From an uncultured Bacteroidia bacterium (GTDB lineage Bacteria > Bacteroidota > Bacteroidia > Bacteroidales > UBA932), in NCBI GenBank assembly GCA_902762655.1, contig CACWOZ010000003.1, forward strand, positions 124,001 to 188,000: a DNA stretch of 64,000 nucleotides, read 5' to 3'. The position numbers and the translations under genes are program-made. Position 1 is the stretch's first letter. Each line of letters starts with the position of its first letter. Below, in pieces: positions 44,694 to 52,750 of the stretch. The notes beneath the pieces are model-generated. The model did not search any database. It was not told the origin of the DNA and saw nothing but the letters and a program-made list of their open reading frames with translations.

Positions 44694-45838
44694 TCGTCTT
44701 TCATCTTGAAGAAATATTTCCTGAGCCAGTATTCGAACAGGGGGTCCAGCACCACCGGATCGTCATTCTCGTTGAAGGTGATGATTTCCTTTTTGCAAAG
44801 GGCGTCCTTGAGCCTGCGCACGTTGGCGGAAGAGTGAAGATTATAACGCTCGATCACGTCCGATGAACTGAAACGCTTGCATCCGTCCAGAGTGGCCTGC
44901 AGCAGCGATACCTGAAAGCCGGTCAGGTCCGAAACGAGGTCCTTGAAACGGGGCTCGTGTATCGATATCAGCATGTCCAGGGCCTCCTGAAGGGTGGCGT
45001 CGGTGATGTAGCCCTTGGTGAGATGGTCGCATATGGATGCGAAGTGGTTGATATACCAGATGTTGTTCCGGAACCGCTTGCACACGCTCATCATGAGGTC
45101 GCGGTCGATGACTTTGCCGCTCGTGAGGAATCCCCGCACTACGTGGTCGGTAATCTCCCGGGCCTCTATCTCACCTATGCTGACGTGGTTGACGTGCCTG
45201 TGGAAGCAGACCTTCTCTTCGAAGAGATACTTCATCGCGTTGACCGCGGAGCCAAGGAAGATGAAGTTGCAGAGCGCGTTCTGGTTCGTCTTCACGACCT
45301 CCTCGAAAATCTTCATGAATTTCTCCCAGTTTTCGAGGAATGTGATATTCTGGAACTCTTCGAGTATCACGTAAATCTTTCGGCCTGTGATTGCGGCGAG
45401 GCGCCAGGGGAGGCATAGTATGGAGCGGATGTCGTTTTCGTCCACGCTCCAGTTGAGAGAGAGTATGGTGTCGCTGGCGGCGTACTGGGCCTGGTCGAAT
45501 ACGAAGTGGGTGTCCGGCAGGCAGCTCTGGACTATGCTTTGGAATTCATCCGGGGTGGTGGCTTCCGAGCGTATGACTGCAGATCCGATGGCGAGCAGGA
45601 GGGCTTCCGTGCTGCGTATCTGCAGCATCGGCACCTCTGCGGTGCAGAAGTCTTTTCCGGAGATGCGCATGTTCAGGAAAGTCTGCTGCATCAACGACTT
45701 CTTGCCGGTTTTTGCCGGCTCGTAGATGGCGATGTTCTCGCCCTGTTCGAGCAGGTTGGCAATCACCGTCTGCTCGCTCCGGCGGCCTATGTTGCCCTTG
45801 CCTGTAACGGGCTTATAGTATATGAATGCGGTATCCAT
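44690..45838 (-). CDS. ATPase-like protein with degenerate P-loop
   Basis: 382 residues, of the same general build as the ATPase at 35926-37053: an early GRRSEQTVIANLL, a P-loop position at 40-48, a Walker-B-like IYVILEEFQNI (~155) and NFIFLGSAVNAMKYL near 195, then a winged-helix-like C-terminus (FSSSDVIERYNLHSSANVRR). The P-loop reads EPAKTGKKS: the final Ser/Thr of GK[ST] is replaced by Lys and the first Gly by Glu, so ATP binding or hydrolysis may be lost. It overlaps the sirtuin gene by four bases, forming a two-gene unit. Function is unknown. Confidence 0.75.
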   Translation of the reverse strand: MDTAFIYYKPVTGKGNIGRRSEQTVIANLLEQGENIAIYEPAKTGKKSLMQQTFLNMRISGKDFCTAEVPMLQIRSTEALLLAIGSAVIRSEATTPDEFQSIVQSCLPDTHFVFDQAQYAASDTILSLNWSVDENDIRSILCLPWRLAAITGRKIYVILEEFQNITFLENWEKFMKIFEEVVKTNQNALCNFIFLGSAVNAMKYLFEEKVCFHRHVNHVSIGEIEAREITDHVVRGFLTSGKVIDRDLMMSVCKRFRNNIWYINHFASICDHLTKGYITDATLQEALDMLISIHEPRFKDLVSDLTGFQVSLLQATLDGCKRFSSSDVIERYNLHSSANVRRLKDALCKKEIITFNENDDPVVLDPLFEYWLRKYFFKMKDE

Positions 45839-45879
45839 TCCGTAACAACTTTGTTCTCAAGGCAAAAATAATAAATTAT

Positions 45880-45910
45880 TTTGCAGAATAACGAAAAATT
45901 GTTACTTTTG
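45880..45910 (+). promoter_or_regulatory. Consensus promoter of the rplU-rpmA-serS-ruvC operon
   Basis: TTTG at 45880-45883 (-33), exactly 19 bases, then TACTTTTG at 45903-45910 (-7). This is the full Bacteroidetes housekeeping promoter, as expected for ribosomal protein genes. It leaves a 95-base leader. Confidence 0.8.
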
Positions 45911-45951
45911 CAGTCCGATTTTTCAGAAGACTGTCGAGCCACGTATTAAGA

Positions 45952-45998
45952 GTTGCTCCCGAGAGCAACCGCTTGCAGCCAAAACTTTAAAAAGTTTT
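45952..45998 (+). promoter_or_regulatory. Structured leader of rplU with two hairpins
   Basis: The leader holds a perfect 7-bp hairpin GTTGCTC-CCGA-GAGCAAC (45952-45969) and a second AT-rich one, AAAACTTT-AA-AAAGTTTT (45981-45998), followed by TTGTTTT just before the rplU ATG. The second looks like a weak terminator or an RBS-sequestering stem. An autogenous ribosomal-protein leader (L21 type) is possible but not proven. Confidence 0.5.
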
Positions 45999-46005
45999 TT
46001 GTTTT

Positions 46006-46317
46006 ATGTACGCAATTGTAGACATTGCAGGCAGCCAGTTCAAGGTTGAGGCCGGAAACGAGATTTTCGTCCCCCGCCTTCCTCAGGCCAAAGATTCAGA
46101 AGTAGAGTTTGACAAAGTGCTCCTCGTCGATGTCGAGGGCAAGGTCAAGGTCGGTGCTCCCTACGTTAAAGGCGCAGTTGTCAAGGCAACCGTGATCGCA
46201 GACGATGTAAAGGCAGACAAGGTTCTCGTGTTCAAGAAGATCCGTCGCAAGGGCTTCCAGACACTGAACGGCCATCGTCAGAAACTTACCAAGATCAAAA
46301 TTAACGAAATCGCTTAA
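46006..46317 (+). CDS. rplU: 50S ribosomal protein bL21
   Basis: 103 residues: [17 protein letters not shown] at the start and the [20 protein letters not shown] signature at the end. bL21 binds 23S rRNA near bL20. First gene of the rplU-rpmA pair, five bases upstream of rpmA, the arrangement conserved in most bacteria. Confidence 0.98.
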   Translation: MYAIVDIAGSQFKVEAGNEIFVPRLPQAKDSEVEFDKVLLVDVEGKVKVGAPYVKGAVVKATVIADDVKADKVLVFKKIRRKGFQTLNGHRQKLTKIKINEIA

Positions 46318-46322
46318 GTATT

Positions 46323-46583
46323 ATGGCACACAAAAAAGGTCAATCAAGTTCCAAGAACGGTCGTGAGTCGCATAGCAAACGTCTCGGCCTCAAGAAGTTC
46401 GGCGGCGAGGTCGTTAAGGCCGGCAACATTATCGTACGCCAGCGCGGCACCGTGCACAATCCCGACAAGAACGTCGGCATGGGCAAGGACCACACTCTTT
46501 ATGCTCTTGTAGACGGAACCGTCAAGTTCTCACGCAAGAGAGAAGATAAATCCTACGTTTCAGTAATTCCTTTTGAGAATTAA
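46323..46583 (+). CDS. rpmA: 50S ribosomal protein bL27
   Basis: 86 residues: [20 protein letters not shown], then [21 protein letters not shown] and a [16 protein letters not shown] end. The N-terminus starts AHKKG without the cleavable extension seen in Firmicutes, so it can reach the peptidyl-transferase centre directly. It is three bases before serS. Confidence 0.98.
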   Translation: MAHKKGQSSSKNGRESHSKRLGLKKFGGEVVKAGNIIVRQRGTVHNPDKNVGMGKDHTLYALVDGTVKFSRKREDKSYVSVIPFEN

Positions 46584-46586
46584 CAA

Positions 46587-47858
46587 ATGCTTACACTGAA
46601 ATCGCTTCGTGATGACCCTCAGGCAGTTATCGACCGCTTGAGGGTTAAAAATTTCGACGCAAAGCCAATAGTCGAAAAAGTGCTTGAACTCGATGAGAAG
46701 CGACGCGCCCTCCAGGTGGAGAGCGACGCGCTGCTCGCTGAGCAGAAAAAGAAGGCTGCCGAGATCGGCGGCCTGATGAAGCAGGGCCTCAAGGATGCCG
46801 CCGAAGCTGCCAAGGCAGCAGTGGCAGTCCTTAAGCAGAAGAGCGCAGACCTCCTCGCGCAGGGTGAGAAGGTTGCATCTGAACTCGAGAACCAGCTCGT
46901 GCTCCTGCCCAACACTCCATGCAAACTCGTTCCCGAAGGAAAGGACGCTTCCGATAACCTTGTCGTTAAGGAAGGCGGCCCTGAGGTCAAGCTCCCCGAA
47001 GGAGCTCTCCCTCACTGGGAACTTGCCAAGAAATACGACATCATCGACTTCGACCTGGGAGTGAAGATCACCGGTGCAGGATTCCCTGTTTATAAAGGAA
47101 AGGGCGCACGCCTCCAGAGGGCTCTCATCAACTTCTTCCTCGATGAGAACACCAAGGCCGGATATCAGGAGACCGAACCTCCCGTGGTGGTGAACGCAGC
47201 TTCCGGTTTCGGCACAGGACAGCTCCCGGACAAGGAGGCCCAGATGTACTATGTGGGTCTGGATAATTTCTATCTTGTTCCTACCGCAGAAGTGCCTGTA
47301 ACCAATATCTTCCGCGATGTTATCCTGAATAACGACCAGCTCCCGCAGAAGTTGACCGCCTACACTCCCTGCTTCCGCCGCGAGGCCGGATCCTACGGCA
47401 AGGACGTGCGCGGACTCAACCGCCTGCATCAGTTCGACAAAGTCGAAATCGTGCGCGTAGAGAAGCCCGAAGATTCCTACAAGGCCCTCGACGAGATGGT
47501 TGCCCATGTAGAAGGTCTCGTGCAGAAACTCGGCCTCAAGTATCATATCCTGAGGCTCTGCGGCGGCGATATGTCCTTCACTTCCGCAATCACCTACGAT
47601 TTCGAACTCTGGAGTGCCGCACAGGGCCGCTGGCTGGAGATATCGTCGGTATCCAACTTCGAGTCTTTCCAGGCGAACAGGTTGCATCTCCGCTATCGCG
47701 ATGAGAACGGCAAGACCCAGCTTGCGCACACTCTCAACGGTTCTTCCCTTGCGCTCCCGCGCGTTGTGGCCGCCCTCCTCGAGGACAATCAGACCCCGGA
47801 AGGAATCGTAATCCCCGAAGTACTGCGTCCCTACACAGGCTTCGACATAATTGACTAG
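46587..47858 (+). CDS. serS: Seryl-tRNA synthetase
   Basis: 423 residues. An N-terminal antiparallel coiled-coil arm (residues ~1-105, heptad-rich KRRALQVESDALLAEQKKKA) that holds the tRNA-Ser long variable arm is followed by a class II catalytic core: LPTAEVPVTN-like VPTAEVPVTNIF (~235), motif 2 CFRREAGSYGKDVRGL (~262-277) and motif 3 NGSSLALPRVVAALLEDNQ (~390-408). It charges tRNA-Ser and tRNA-Sec. Its last bases overlap the ruvC start by eight. Confidence 0.98.
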   Translation: MLTLKSLRDDPQAVIDRLRVKNFDAKPIVEKVLELDEKRRALQVESDALLAEQKKKAAEIGGLMKQGLKDAAEAAKAAVAVLKQKSADLLAQGEKVASELENQLVLLPNTPCKLVPEGKDASDNLVVKEGGPEVKLPEGALPHWELAKKYDIIDFDLGVKITGAGFPVYKGKGARLQRALINFFLDENTKAGYQETEPPVVVNAASGFGTGQLPDKEAQMYYVGLDNFYLVPTAEVPVTNIFRDVILNNDQLPQKLTAYTPCFRREAGSYGKDVRGLNRLHQFDKVEIVRVEKPEDSYKALDEMVAHVEGLVQKLGLKYHILRLCGGDMSFTSAITYDFELWSAAQGRWLEISSVSNFESFQANRLHLRYRDENGKTQLAHTLNGSSLALPRVVAALLEDNQTPEGIVIPEVLRPYTGFDIID

Positions 47859-48414
47859 CGCACGCACTATACTAGGCATCGATCCCGGAACCAATATCCT
47901 TGGTTTCGGGATTATCCGTGTCGATGAGGCAGGGCGTCCGTCCTATGTGGACATGGGTGTCCTGGATTTACGCAAGATAGCTGACCCTTACGACAAGTTG
48001 GAATGCATCCACACCAAGGTGTCCGCCCTCTGCGAACTGCATCATCCCACCGACATGGCCATAGAATCTCCTTTCTACGGCAAGAACGCCCAGGTTATCC
48101 TGAAACTCGGACGGGCGCAGGGGAGTGCGATGATTGCGGCCATCTCCCATGGTGTGAGCGTGTGCGAATATGCCCCCCGCAAGGCCAAGATGGTCATTTG
48201 CGGCAATGGCGCCGCTTCGAAGGAGCAGGTCGCTCTCATGGTGGAACGCACGCTGGGCATCAACATAGAGAGCAAGTATCTCGATGCTACGGACGCTCTC
48301 GCCATCGCAATGTGCCACTACTACCAGCTCAAGAGCCCTCTGACAGCTTCTGGAAAGGAGGGCGCATCTTCCTGGGAAAAATTTATTTCCCAGAATCCGG
48401 ACAGGGTGAAATAA
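47851..48414 (+). CDS. ruvC: Crossover junction endodeoxyribonuclease RuvC
   Basis: 187 residues. The start is a TTG at 47851 inside the end of serS, giving LTSARTILGIDPGT; no ATG fits before the first catalytic residue. Acidic catalytic residues are visible in LGIDPGTN (Asp), MAIESPFYG (Glu) and YLDATDALAIAMCHY (Asp pair). RuvC resolves Holliday junctions as a dimer together with RuvAB. The overlap with serS suggests translational coupling. Confidence 0.95.
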   Translation: MTSARTILGIDPGTNILGFGIIRVDEAGRPSYVDMGVLDLRKIADPYDKLECIHTKVSALCELHHPTDMAIESPFYGKNAQVILKLGRAQGSAMIAAISHGVSVCEYAPRKAKMVICGNGAASKEQVALMVERTLGINIESKYLDATDALAIAMCHYYQLKSPLTASGKEGASSWEKFISQNPDRVK

Positions 48415-48447
48415 ACCTAACATGCGCGTTTGCGTCCAACCTCCTAT

Positions 48448-51363
48448 ATGAAGAAGTCTCTCAAAGTGATTTTCCTGCTTTCCGGCATGCTCGCATGCGC
48501 CGGAGTGGCAGCCCAGAATAGAGTTACAGCGGTGCTGCTGGACTCTTCCAATGGCGACGCGGTAACTTTTGCAACGGTATCCCTTACCCGTGACGGTGCA
48601 AAGAAACCCGATTACTACAACCTGTCTACCGACAGCGGCGAAGTGTCTATCTCCAAGGTAAAGCACGGGAACTACACCTTCCGGGCCGAGCTTCTTGGCT
48701 ACAAGGCTTTCGAAAAGACTATCAAGGTAGAAGGTAATCTCGATCTGGGCAAGATCGGGATGGATCCCGACCGCGAGATGCTGGATGCAGCCAGTGTTTC
48801 GGCCGTAGGCAATCCTATCGTAGTCAAGAAAGACACACTCGAGTATAATGCCAATTCGTTCAAGACCACCGAGAACGACATGCTGGAAGACCTGCTCAAG
48901 AAACTCCCCGGCGTGGAGGTGAGCGAGAACGGATCCATCACCGTAAACGGCGAGACAATCACCAAGATTACCATCGACGGCAAGACCTTCTTCCTCGACG
49001 ACCCCCAATTGGCATCGAAGAACATCCCCGCCAAGATTATCAACAAACTCAAGGTCATCAACAAGAAGAGTGAGCAGGCGGAGTTCACAGGTATCGATGA
49101 CGGTGAGGAAGAGAAAGTTATCGACCTGGACATAAAGCCCGGAATGATGAAGGGCGCGTTCGGCAACATTATGGCAGGGGCCGGCCGTGATATCCCAGTC
49201 GATAATGCCATCGATCCTGACTTGCGCTATCAGGGCGCCGCTTTCCTTGGCAGTTTCACAAAGGAGAGGCAACTAAGCCTGGTCCTGAACGGCAACAACA
49301 CCAACAACCGCGGATTCAACGACCTCGCAGGCTCGATGATGGGTAATATGCGTAGCGGAGGAATGGGCGGCGGCCAGGGTGGCTGGGGAGGCAACAACGG
49401 CATCACCACTTCCTACATGGCAGGTGCAAACGGAGCGTGGACACTGTTCGACGGCAACATGGACCTCAGTTCCAATTACCTCTATAATCATACGGGCAAG
49501 GATGTTATCGAGAGCAGTGACAAGACTACTTATGTAAACGACGATTACAACCTGATCGACCGTTCAGAAGGTTCCAGCATCACTCATACCAACGGGCACC
49601 GCATCGGCATCCGTCTGGACCATAAGTTCAGTCCCAATACTTCCATACTCTTTGAACCCCGCATCAATTTCGGTGGTGGAGATTACACTCAGCGTAACGA
49701 GACATCGCGCTACGCCGACTCCCTGTCGAAGAGCGGCACCGACCTTCTCACCAACTCCGACAATCTCCAGTCCGGCAGCAACAAGAATGTAAGCACAAGT
49801 GGATTCATGCTGTTCCGCCAGCGTCTTGGCATACCTGGCAGGACACTCACGGTGATGGGCCGTTACTCGTTCAGCAACAACGACTTGAACTCCATTAATC
49901 TCTCCAATACCAATACATTAGGTGTCAATACCAAAATAGACCAGGACATTAAGTCGAACCAGAAGAGCAGCTCCCTTATGGGACGTGTCACATTCACCGA
50001 GCCTCTTGGCAATAACTTATACGTAGAGGCCAACTACAGTTACTCCTGGTCGAAGTCTTCTTCCGAAAAAGATACATGGGATAATGTGACAAATTCCAAG
50101 TCCTATGTTTATTCCAATGAGATAGAGAACGAGTCCCATAATCAGGAAATAGGTGTGAACGTTATGTATCAGAAGGAGAAGTCCCGCGCCCAGGTGGGAT
50201 TTGCGGCCATGCCTACCGACACCTACAACAGTACCACTCGCTACAACTCCCTGACCGGGGAATGGAAACCCATGGAATACAAGGACTTCCGATGGAAGTA
50301 CTCTCCCCGTGTAATGCTCTGGTGGGAGTTCAACGAGAATGCCAACGCCCGCCTGTTCTACCGCGGCAATTCCTCGCAGCCATCCACCCGGCAGTTGATG
50401 CCGGTCCCGGACAATTCCGATCCTTTGAACGTCAGTTTCGGTAACCCCGAACTCACTCCTTATTTTTCGCACAACCTCCGCGGCGACATACGCTACAATA
50501 ACAAGAAGAATTTCACATCCTTCAACATAAACTTCAACGGGGAATATGTGCAGAATCCCATCGTGAGCCTGACCTGGTACGATAACGGCTCGGCATACTC
50601 CATGCCTTTCAACGGTCCGGACAACATGAACGCAGGCATGAACGGATTCGTGAACATCCCTATCGCCAAGTCCAATTTCTCCGTTTCTAACTTCGCGCGG
50701 GTAAATTGGAGCAAGTCTTCATCCTACGTGGGAGAGAACATAGACATGGCGACCTATACCACAGGAGGTGATTACTACGCGTTCATGGATGAGTTGATTT
50801 CCAATTGGAAGAAGGATGCCTGGTTCGAGGAGCATATCAATGTCAACACGATCCGTTCCCTTGGTGTGACGGAGCGTTTCCGCATGACCTACCGTTCGGA
50901 TAATCTGGAACTTACCGCATCTGCCCGTACCAGAATGAACAAGAGTTGGTACACCATCCGCGATTCCAAGACAACAACCTTCAACAATCAGGTGCGCCTC
51001 ACCGCGAACTGGACCTGGGACGCCCCAGGCATAACCATGAAGGCGGAGGGTAACTACAACTGGTACAATGGCTACAGCACCGCCCAGCCCGAGGAGTATG
51101 TGCTCAATGCGGAAATCCAGAAACTCCTGTTCAAGAAGAAGATGACTCTGGCACTCAAGGGCTACGACATCCTTGGACATGCCAAGAATCTTACGGTAAC
51201 CGATGCCTCGAACTACCATAGCGAAGTCGTGAACAACACTCTCGGTCGTTATATCATCCTTTCGCTGACTTACCGTTTCGGTACCTTCGACCGCAGTCAG
51301 ATGCGCGGCCCTGGCGGACGCAGACCAGGTGGCCCCGGCGGTATGGGAGGCCCACACAGATAG
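48448..51363 (+). CDS. TonB-dependent-receptor-like outer-membrane barrel protein (OMP_b-brl_3 type)
   Basis: 971 residues from ATG 48448; a start at 48430 would add six non-signal residues. Signal peptide ends near GVAAQN. Residues ~25-105 are a carboxypeptidase-regulatory-like domain; a plug-like part follows with ENDMLEDLLKKLPGVEVSENG and ITIDGKTFFLDDP, then a long barrel and a glycine/proline-rich tail RGPGGRRPGGPGGMGG. This layout, without a clear SusD partner, is the common single-gene Bacteroidetes barrel (PF14905-like), whose ligand is generally unknown. Between ruvC and the folate enzyme gene. Confidence 0.88.
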   Translation: MKKSLKVIFLLSGMLACAGVAAQNRVTAVLLDSSNGDAVTFATVSLTRDGAKKPDYYNLSTDSGEVSISKVKHGNYTFRAELLGYKAFEKTIKVEGNLDLGKIGMDPDREMLDAASVSAVGNPIVVKKDTLEYNANSFKTTENDMLEDLLKKLPGVEVSENGSITVNGETITKITIDGKTFFLDDPQLASKNIPAKIINKLKVINKKSEQAEFTGIDDGEEEKVIDLDIKPGMMKGAFGNIMAGAGRDIPVDNAIDPDLRYQGAAFLGSFTKERQLSLVLNGNNTNNRGFNDLAGSMMGNMRSGGMGGGQGGWGGNNGITTSYMAGANGAWTLFDGNMDLSSNYLYNHTGKDVIESSDKTTYVNDDYNLIDRSEGSSITHTNGHRIGIRLDHKFSPNTSILFEPRINFGGGDYTQRNETSRYADSLSKSGTDLLTNSDNLQSGSNKNVSTSGFMLFRQRLGIPGRTLTVMGRYSFSNNDLNSINLSNTNTLGVNTKIDQDIKSNQKSSSLMGRVTFTEPLGNNLYVEANYSYSWSKSSSEKDTWDNVTNSKSYVYSNEIENESHNQEIGVNVMYQKEKSRAQVGFAAMPTDTYNSTTRYNSLTGEWKPMEYKDFRWKYSPRVMLWWEFNENANARLFYRGNSSQPSTRQLMPVPDNSDPLNVSFGNPELTPYFSHNLRGDIRYNNKKNFTSFNINFNGEYVQNPIVSLTWYDNGSAYSMPFNGPDNMNAGMNGFVNIPIAKSNFSVSNFARVNWSKSSSYVGENIDMATYTTGGDYYAFMDELISNWKKDAWFEEHINVNTIRSLGVTERFRMTYRSDNLELTASARTRMNKSWYTIRDSKTTTFNNQVRLTANWTWDAPGITMKAEGNYNWYNGYSTAQPEEYVLNAEIQKLLFKKKMTLALKGYDILGHAKNLTVTDASNYHSEVVNNTLGRYIILSLTYRFGTFDRSQMRGPGGRRPGGPGGMGGPHR

Positions 51364-51367
51364 AAAA

Positions 51368-51838
51368 ATGCTGATACGTACAGAAGACATACTTGCAACC
51401 ATAGAGGCGATGCCGGAATTCCGGGACGCTTCCGTAGTGCTTGCGTACTGGTCGATAGGAGATGAGGTGCCTACTCACGAATTCATTGCCCGCTGGCATG
51501 GCGCTAAGCGCATTGCCCTACCGGTCGTGCTGAACCAGACCGATATGGAATTCCGGCTCTACGATCCGGACAGGATGGTGCGAGGCGCATTCAATATATT
51601 TGAACCTTCGAAAGATTGCCCCCTGGTTAAGCCGGAAGAGATGGAGTTCGCCATAATCCCTGGGGAGAGATTCGATGTAAAAGGCAACCGCAAGGGTCAC
51701 GGAAATGGTTATTACGACCGTGCGCTTCCACATATTCATTGCAAGAAGGTGGGTGTAGCTCCGCCTTCCAAGATCGTGAATCATCTCAATCCCGCTCCCT
51801 GGGACTGCCCGGTGGATGTGGTCGTCAGCGGTTTGTAA
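51368..51838 (+). CDS. 5-formyltetrahydrofolate cyclo-ligase family protein, short N-terminus
   Basis: 156 residues from ATG 51368, four bases after the upstream barrel gene stop. Family blocks are visible: VVLAYWSIGDEVPTHEFI, KRIALPVVLN, MVRGAFNIFEP and FAIIPGERFDVKGNRKGHGNGYYDRAL, the last being the ATP/substrate loop. The enzyme (EC 6.3.3.2) converts 5-formyl-THF to 5,10-methenyl-THF. Usual members are 180-200 residues and begin with a basic KK.LR helix, which is absent here; an alternative start inside the barrel gene (51329) does not restore it. Gly-Gly-Gly of the family loop is replaced by GHGNG. Function is likely but not certain. Confidence 0.8.
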   Translation: MLIRTEDILATIEAMPEFRDASVVLAYWSIGDEVPTHEFIARWHGAKRIALPVVLNQTDMEFRLYDPDRMVRGAFNIFEPSKDCPLVKPEEMEFAIIPGERFDVKGNRKGHGNGYYDRALPHIHCKKVGVAPPSKIVNHLNPAPWDCPVDVVVSGL

Positions 51839-51872
51839 GCCTTTCTCAATATAGGATTTCGACAGAAATTCC

Positions 51873-51880
51873 TATATTTG
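51873..51880 (+). promoter_or_regulatory. -7 promoter element of the PASTA-rluD-lnt operon
   Basis: TATATTTG, six bases before the PASTA gene ATG at 51887, another promoter with almost no room for a leader. No TTG at the -33 distance. Confidence 0.55.
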
Positions 51881-51886
51881 TAGTCT

Positions 51887-52696
51887 ATGGAAAAGAATAA
51901 ACAGGAAAAGAAAGGCGGAATCCTGTCGAACTGGATCGTCCGCAATCTGATATTTGCAGTGCTCTTCGTCGTGGTGCTTCTTATCGCGGCGAATATTCTT
52001 TTGTCGTTGGGCACTCAGCACAATAAGGAAATCACCGTTCCGGATTTTACCAACATGACCTACGATGAAGCGCGATACAACGCCGAGAGGATCGGGCTCA
52101 AGGTGGAGATTACGGATTCGGTATATGTGCGCCGCATGAAGAAGGGCGCGGTATTCACCCAGTTCCCCAGGGGTGGCAGCAATGTCAAGAAGGGCCGCAC
52201 GGTGCAGCTTACGACCAATGCAAAGACGGCCAAGGAGGTAACGATGCCCCTGCTTGTCGGCTATTCCATGCGCCAGGCCAAAGCCGAACTCTCTTCCCGA
52301 GGACTTAATCTTGGGCGTCTTATCTATGTGAACGACATTGCTACGAACAATGTACTTAAGCAGTTTAACAACAGTCGCGAGATTGCGGCCGGCTCCAAGA
52401 TTGAAAGCGGCTCCGTCATCGACCTGATGGTCGGCCTCAACAGTGAGGACAATCGCACATACGCTCCGGACCTGAAAGGCCTGAAGTATATGCGCGCTGT
52501 GGACGCCATCCACGATAACTCACTGAATGTAGGGAAGTTGAATTTCGATAAGCAGATAAAGACCTATAGCGATTCCCTGAATGCCGTGGTCTACAAGCAG
52601 AGTCCATCCATTTCCGGCGGCCCTCTCACGATGGGTGCCGCTGTATCCGTCTGGCTTACGACTGACGAAGGCAAAATCGCCGAACTCTCCAAATAG
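51887..52696 (+). CDS. PASTA domain-containing membrane protein
   Basis: 269 residues: a basic cytoplasmic N-terminus (MEKNKQEKKGG), one transmembrane helix (~18-42) and three PASTA repeats outside (VPDFTNMTYDEARYNAERIG ~51-70; MPLLVGYSMRQAKAELSSRG ~119-138; APDLKGLKYMRAVDAIHDN ~190-208). PASTA domains bind peptidoglycan fragments; here there is no kinase or penicillin-binding domain attached. Stand-alone PASTA proteins beside rluD are common in Bacteroidetes. It is 54 bases upstream of rluD, a gap filled by a REP-like repeat. Confidence 0.92.
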   Translation: MEKNKQEKKGGILSNWIVRNLIFAVLFVVVLLIAANILLSLGTQHNKEITVPDFTNMTYDEARYNAERIGLKVEITDSVYVRRMKKGAVFTQFPRGGSNVKKGRTVQLTTNAKTAKEVTMPLLVGYSMRQAKAELSSRGLNLGRLIYVNDIATNNVLKQFNNSREIAAGSKIESGSVIDLMVGLNSEDNRTYAPDLKGLKYMRAVDAIHDNSLNVGKLNFDKQIKTYSDSLNAVVYKQSPSISGGPLTMGAAVSVWLTTDEGKIAELSK

Positions 52697-52722
52697 CCTA
52701 CGGCTGTCATCCCGCACACTGT

Positions 52723-52750
52723 TGTCATTCCGGGCAAAGCGAAGGAACCT
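52723..52750 (+). repeat. REP-like dispersed repeat copy 3, abutting the rluD start
   Basis: 28 bases starting TGTCATTCCGGGCAAAGCGA and ending directly before the rluD ATG. A short related half-unit, TGTCATCCCGCACACTG, lies at 52704-52720. The leader of rluD within the operon is therefore made of repeat sequence. Confidence 0.65.

Noticed and set aside
46560..47894. 444-residue minus-strand frame opposite serS
   Set aside because: Antisense to a certain housekeeping gene, with no recognisable motif and a composition typical of shadow frames.
47968..49272. 434-residue minus-strand frame crossing ruvC and the barrel gene
   Set aside because: It spans two unrelated genes in antisense and has no domain or promoter.
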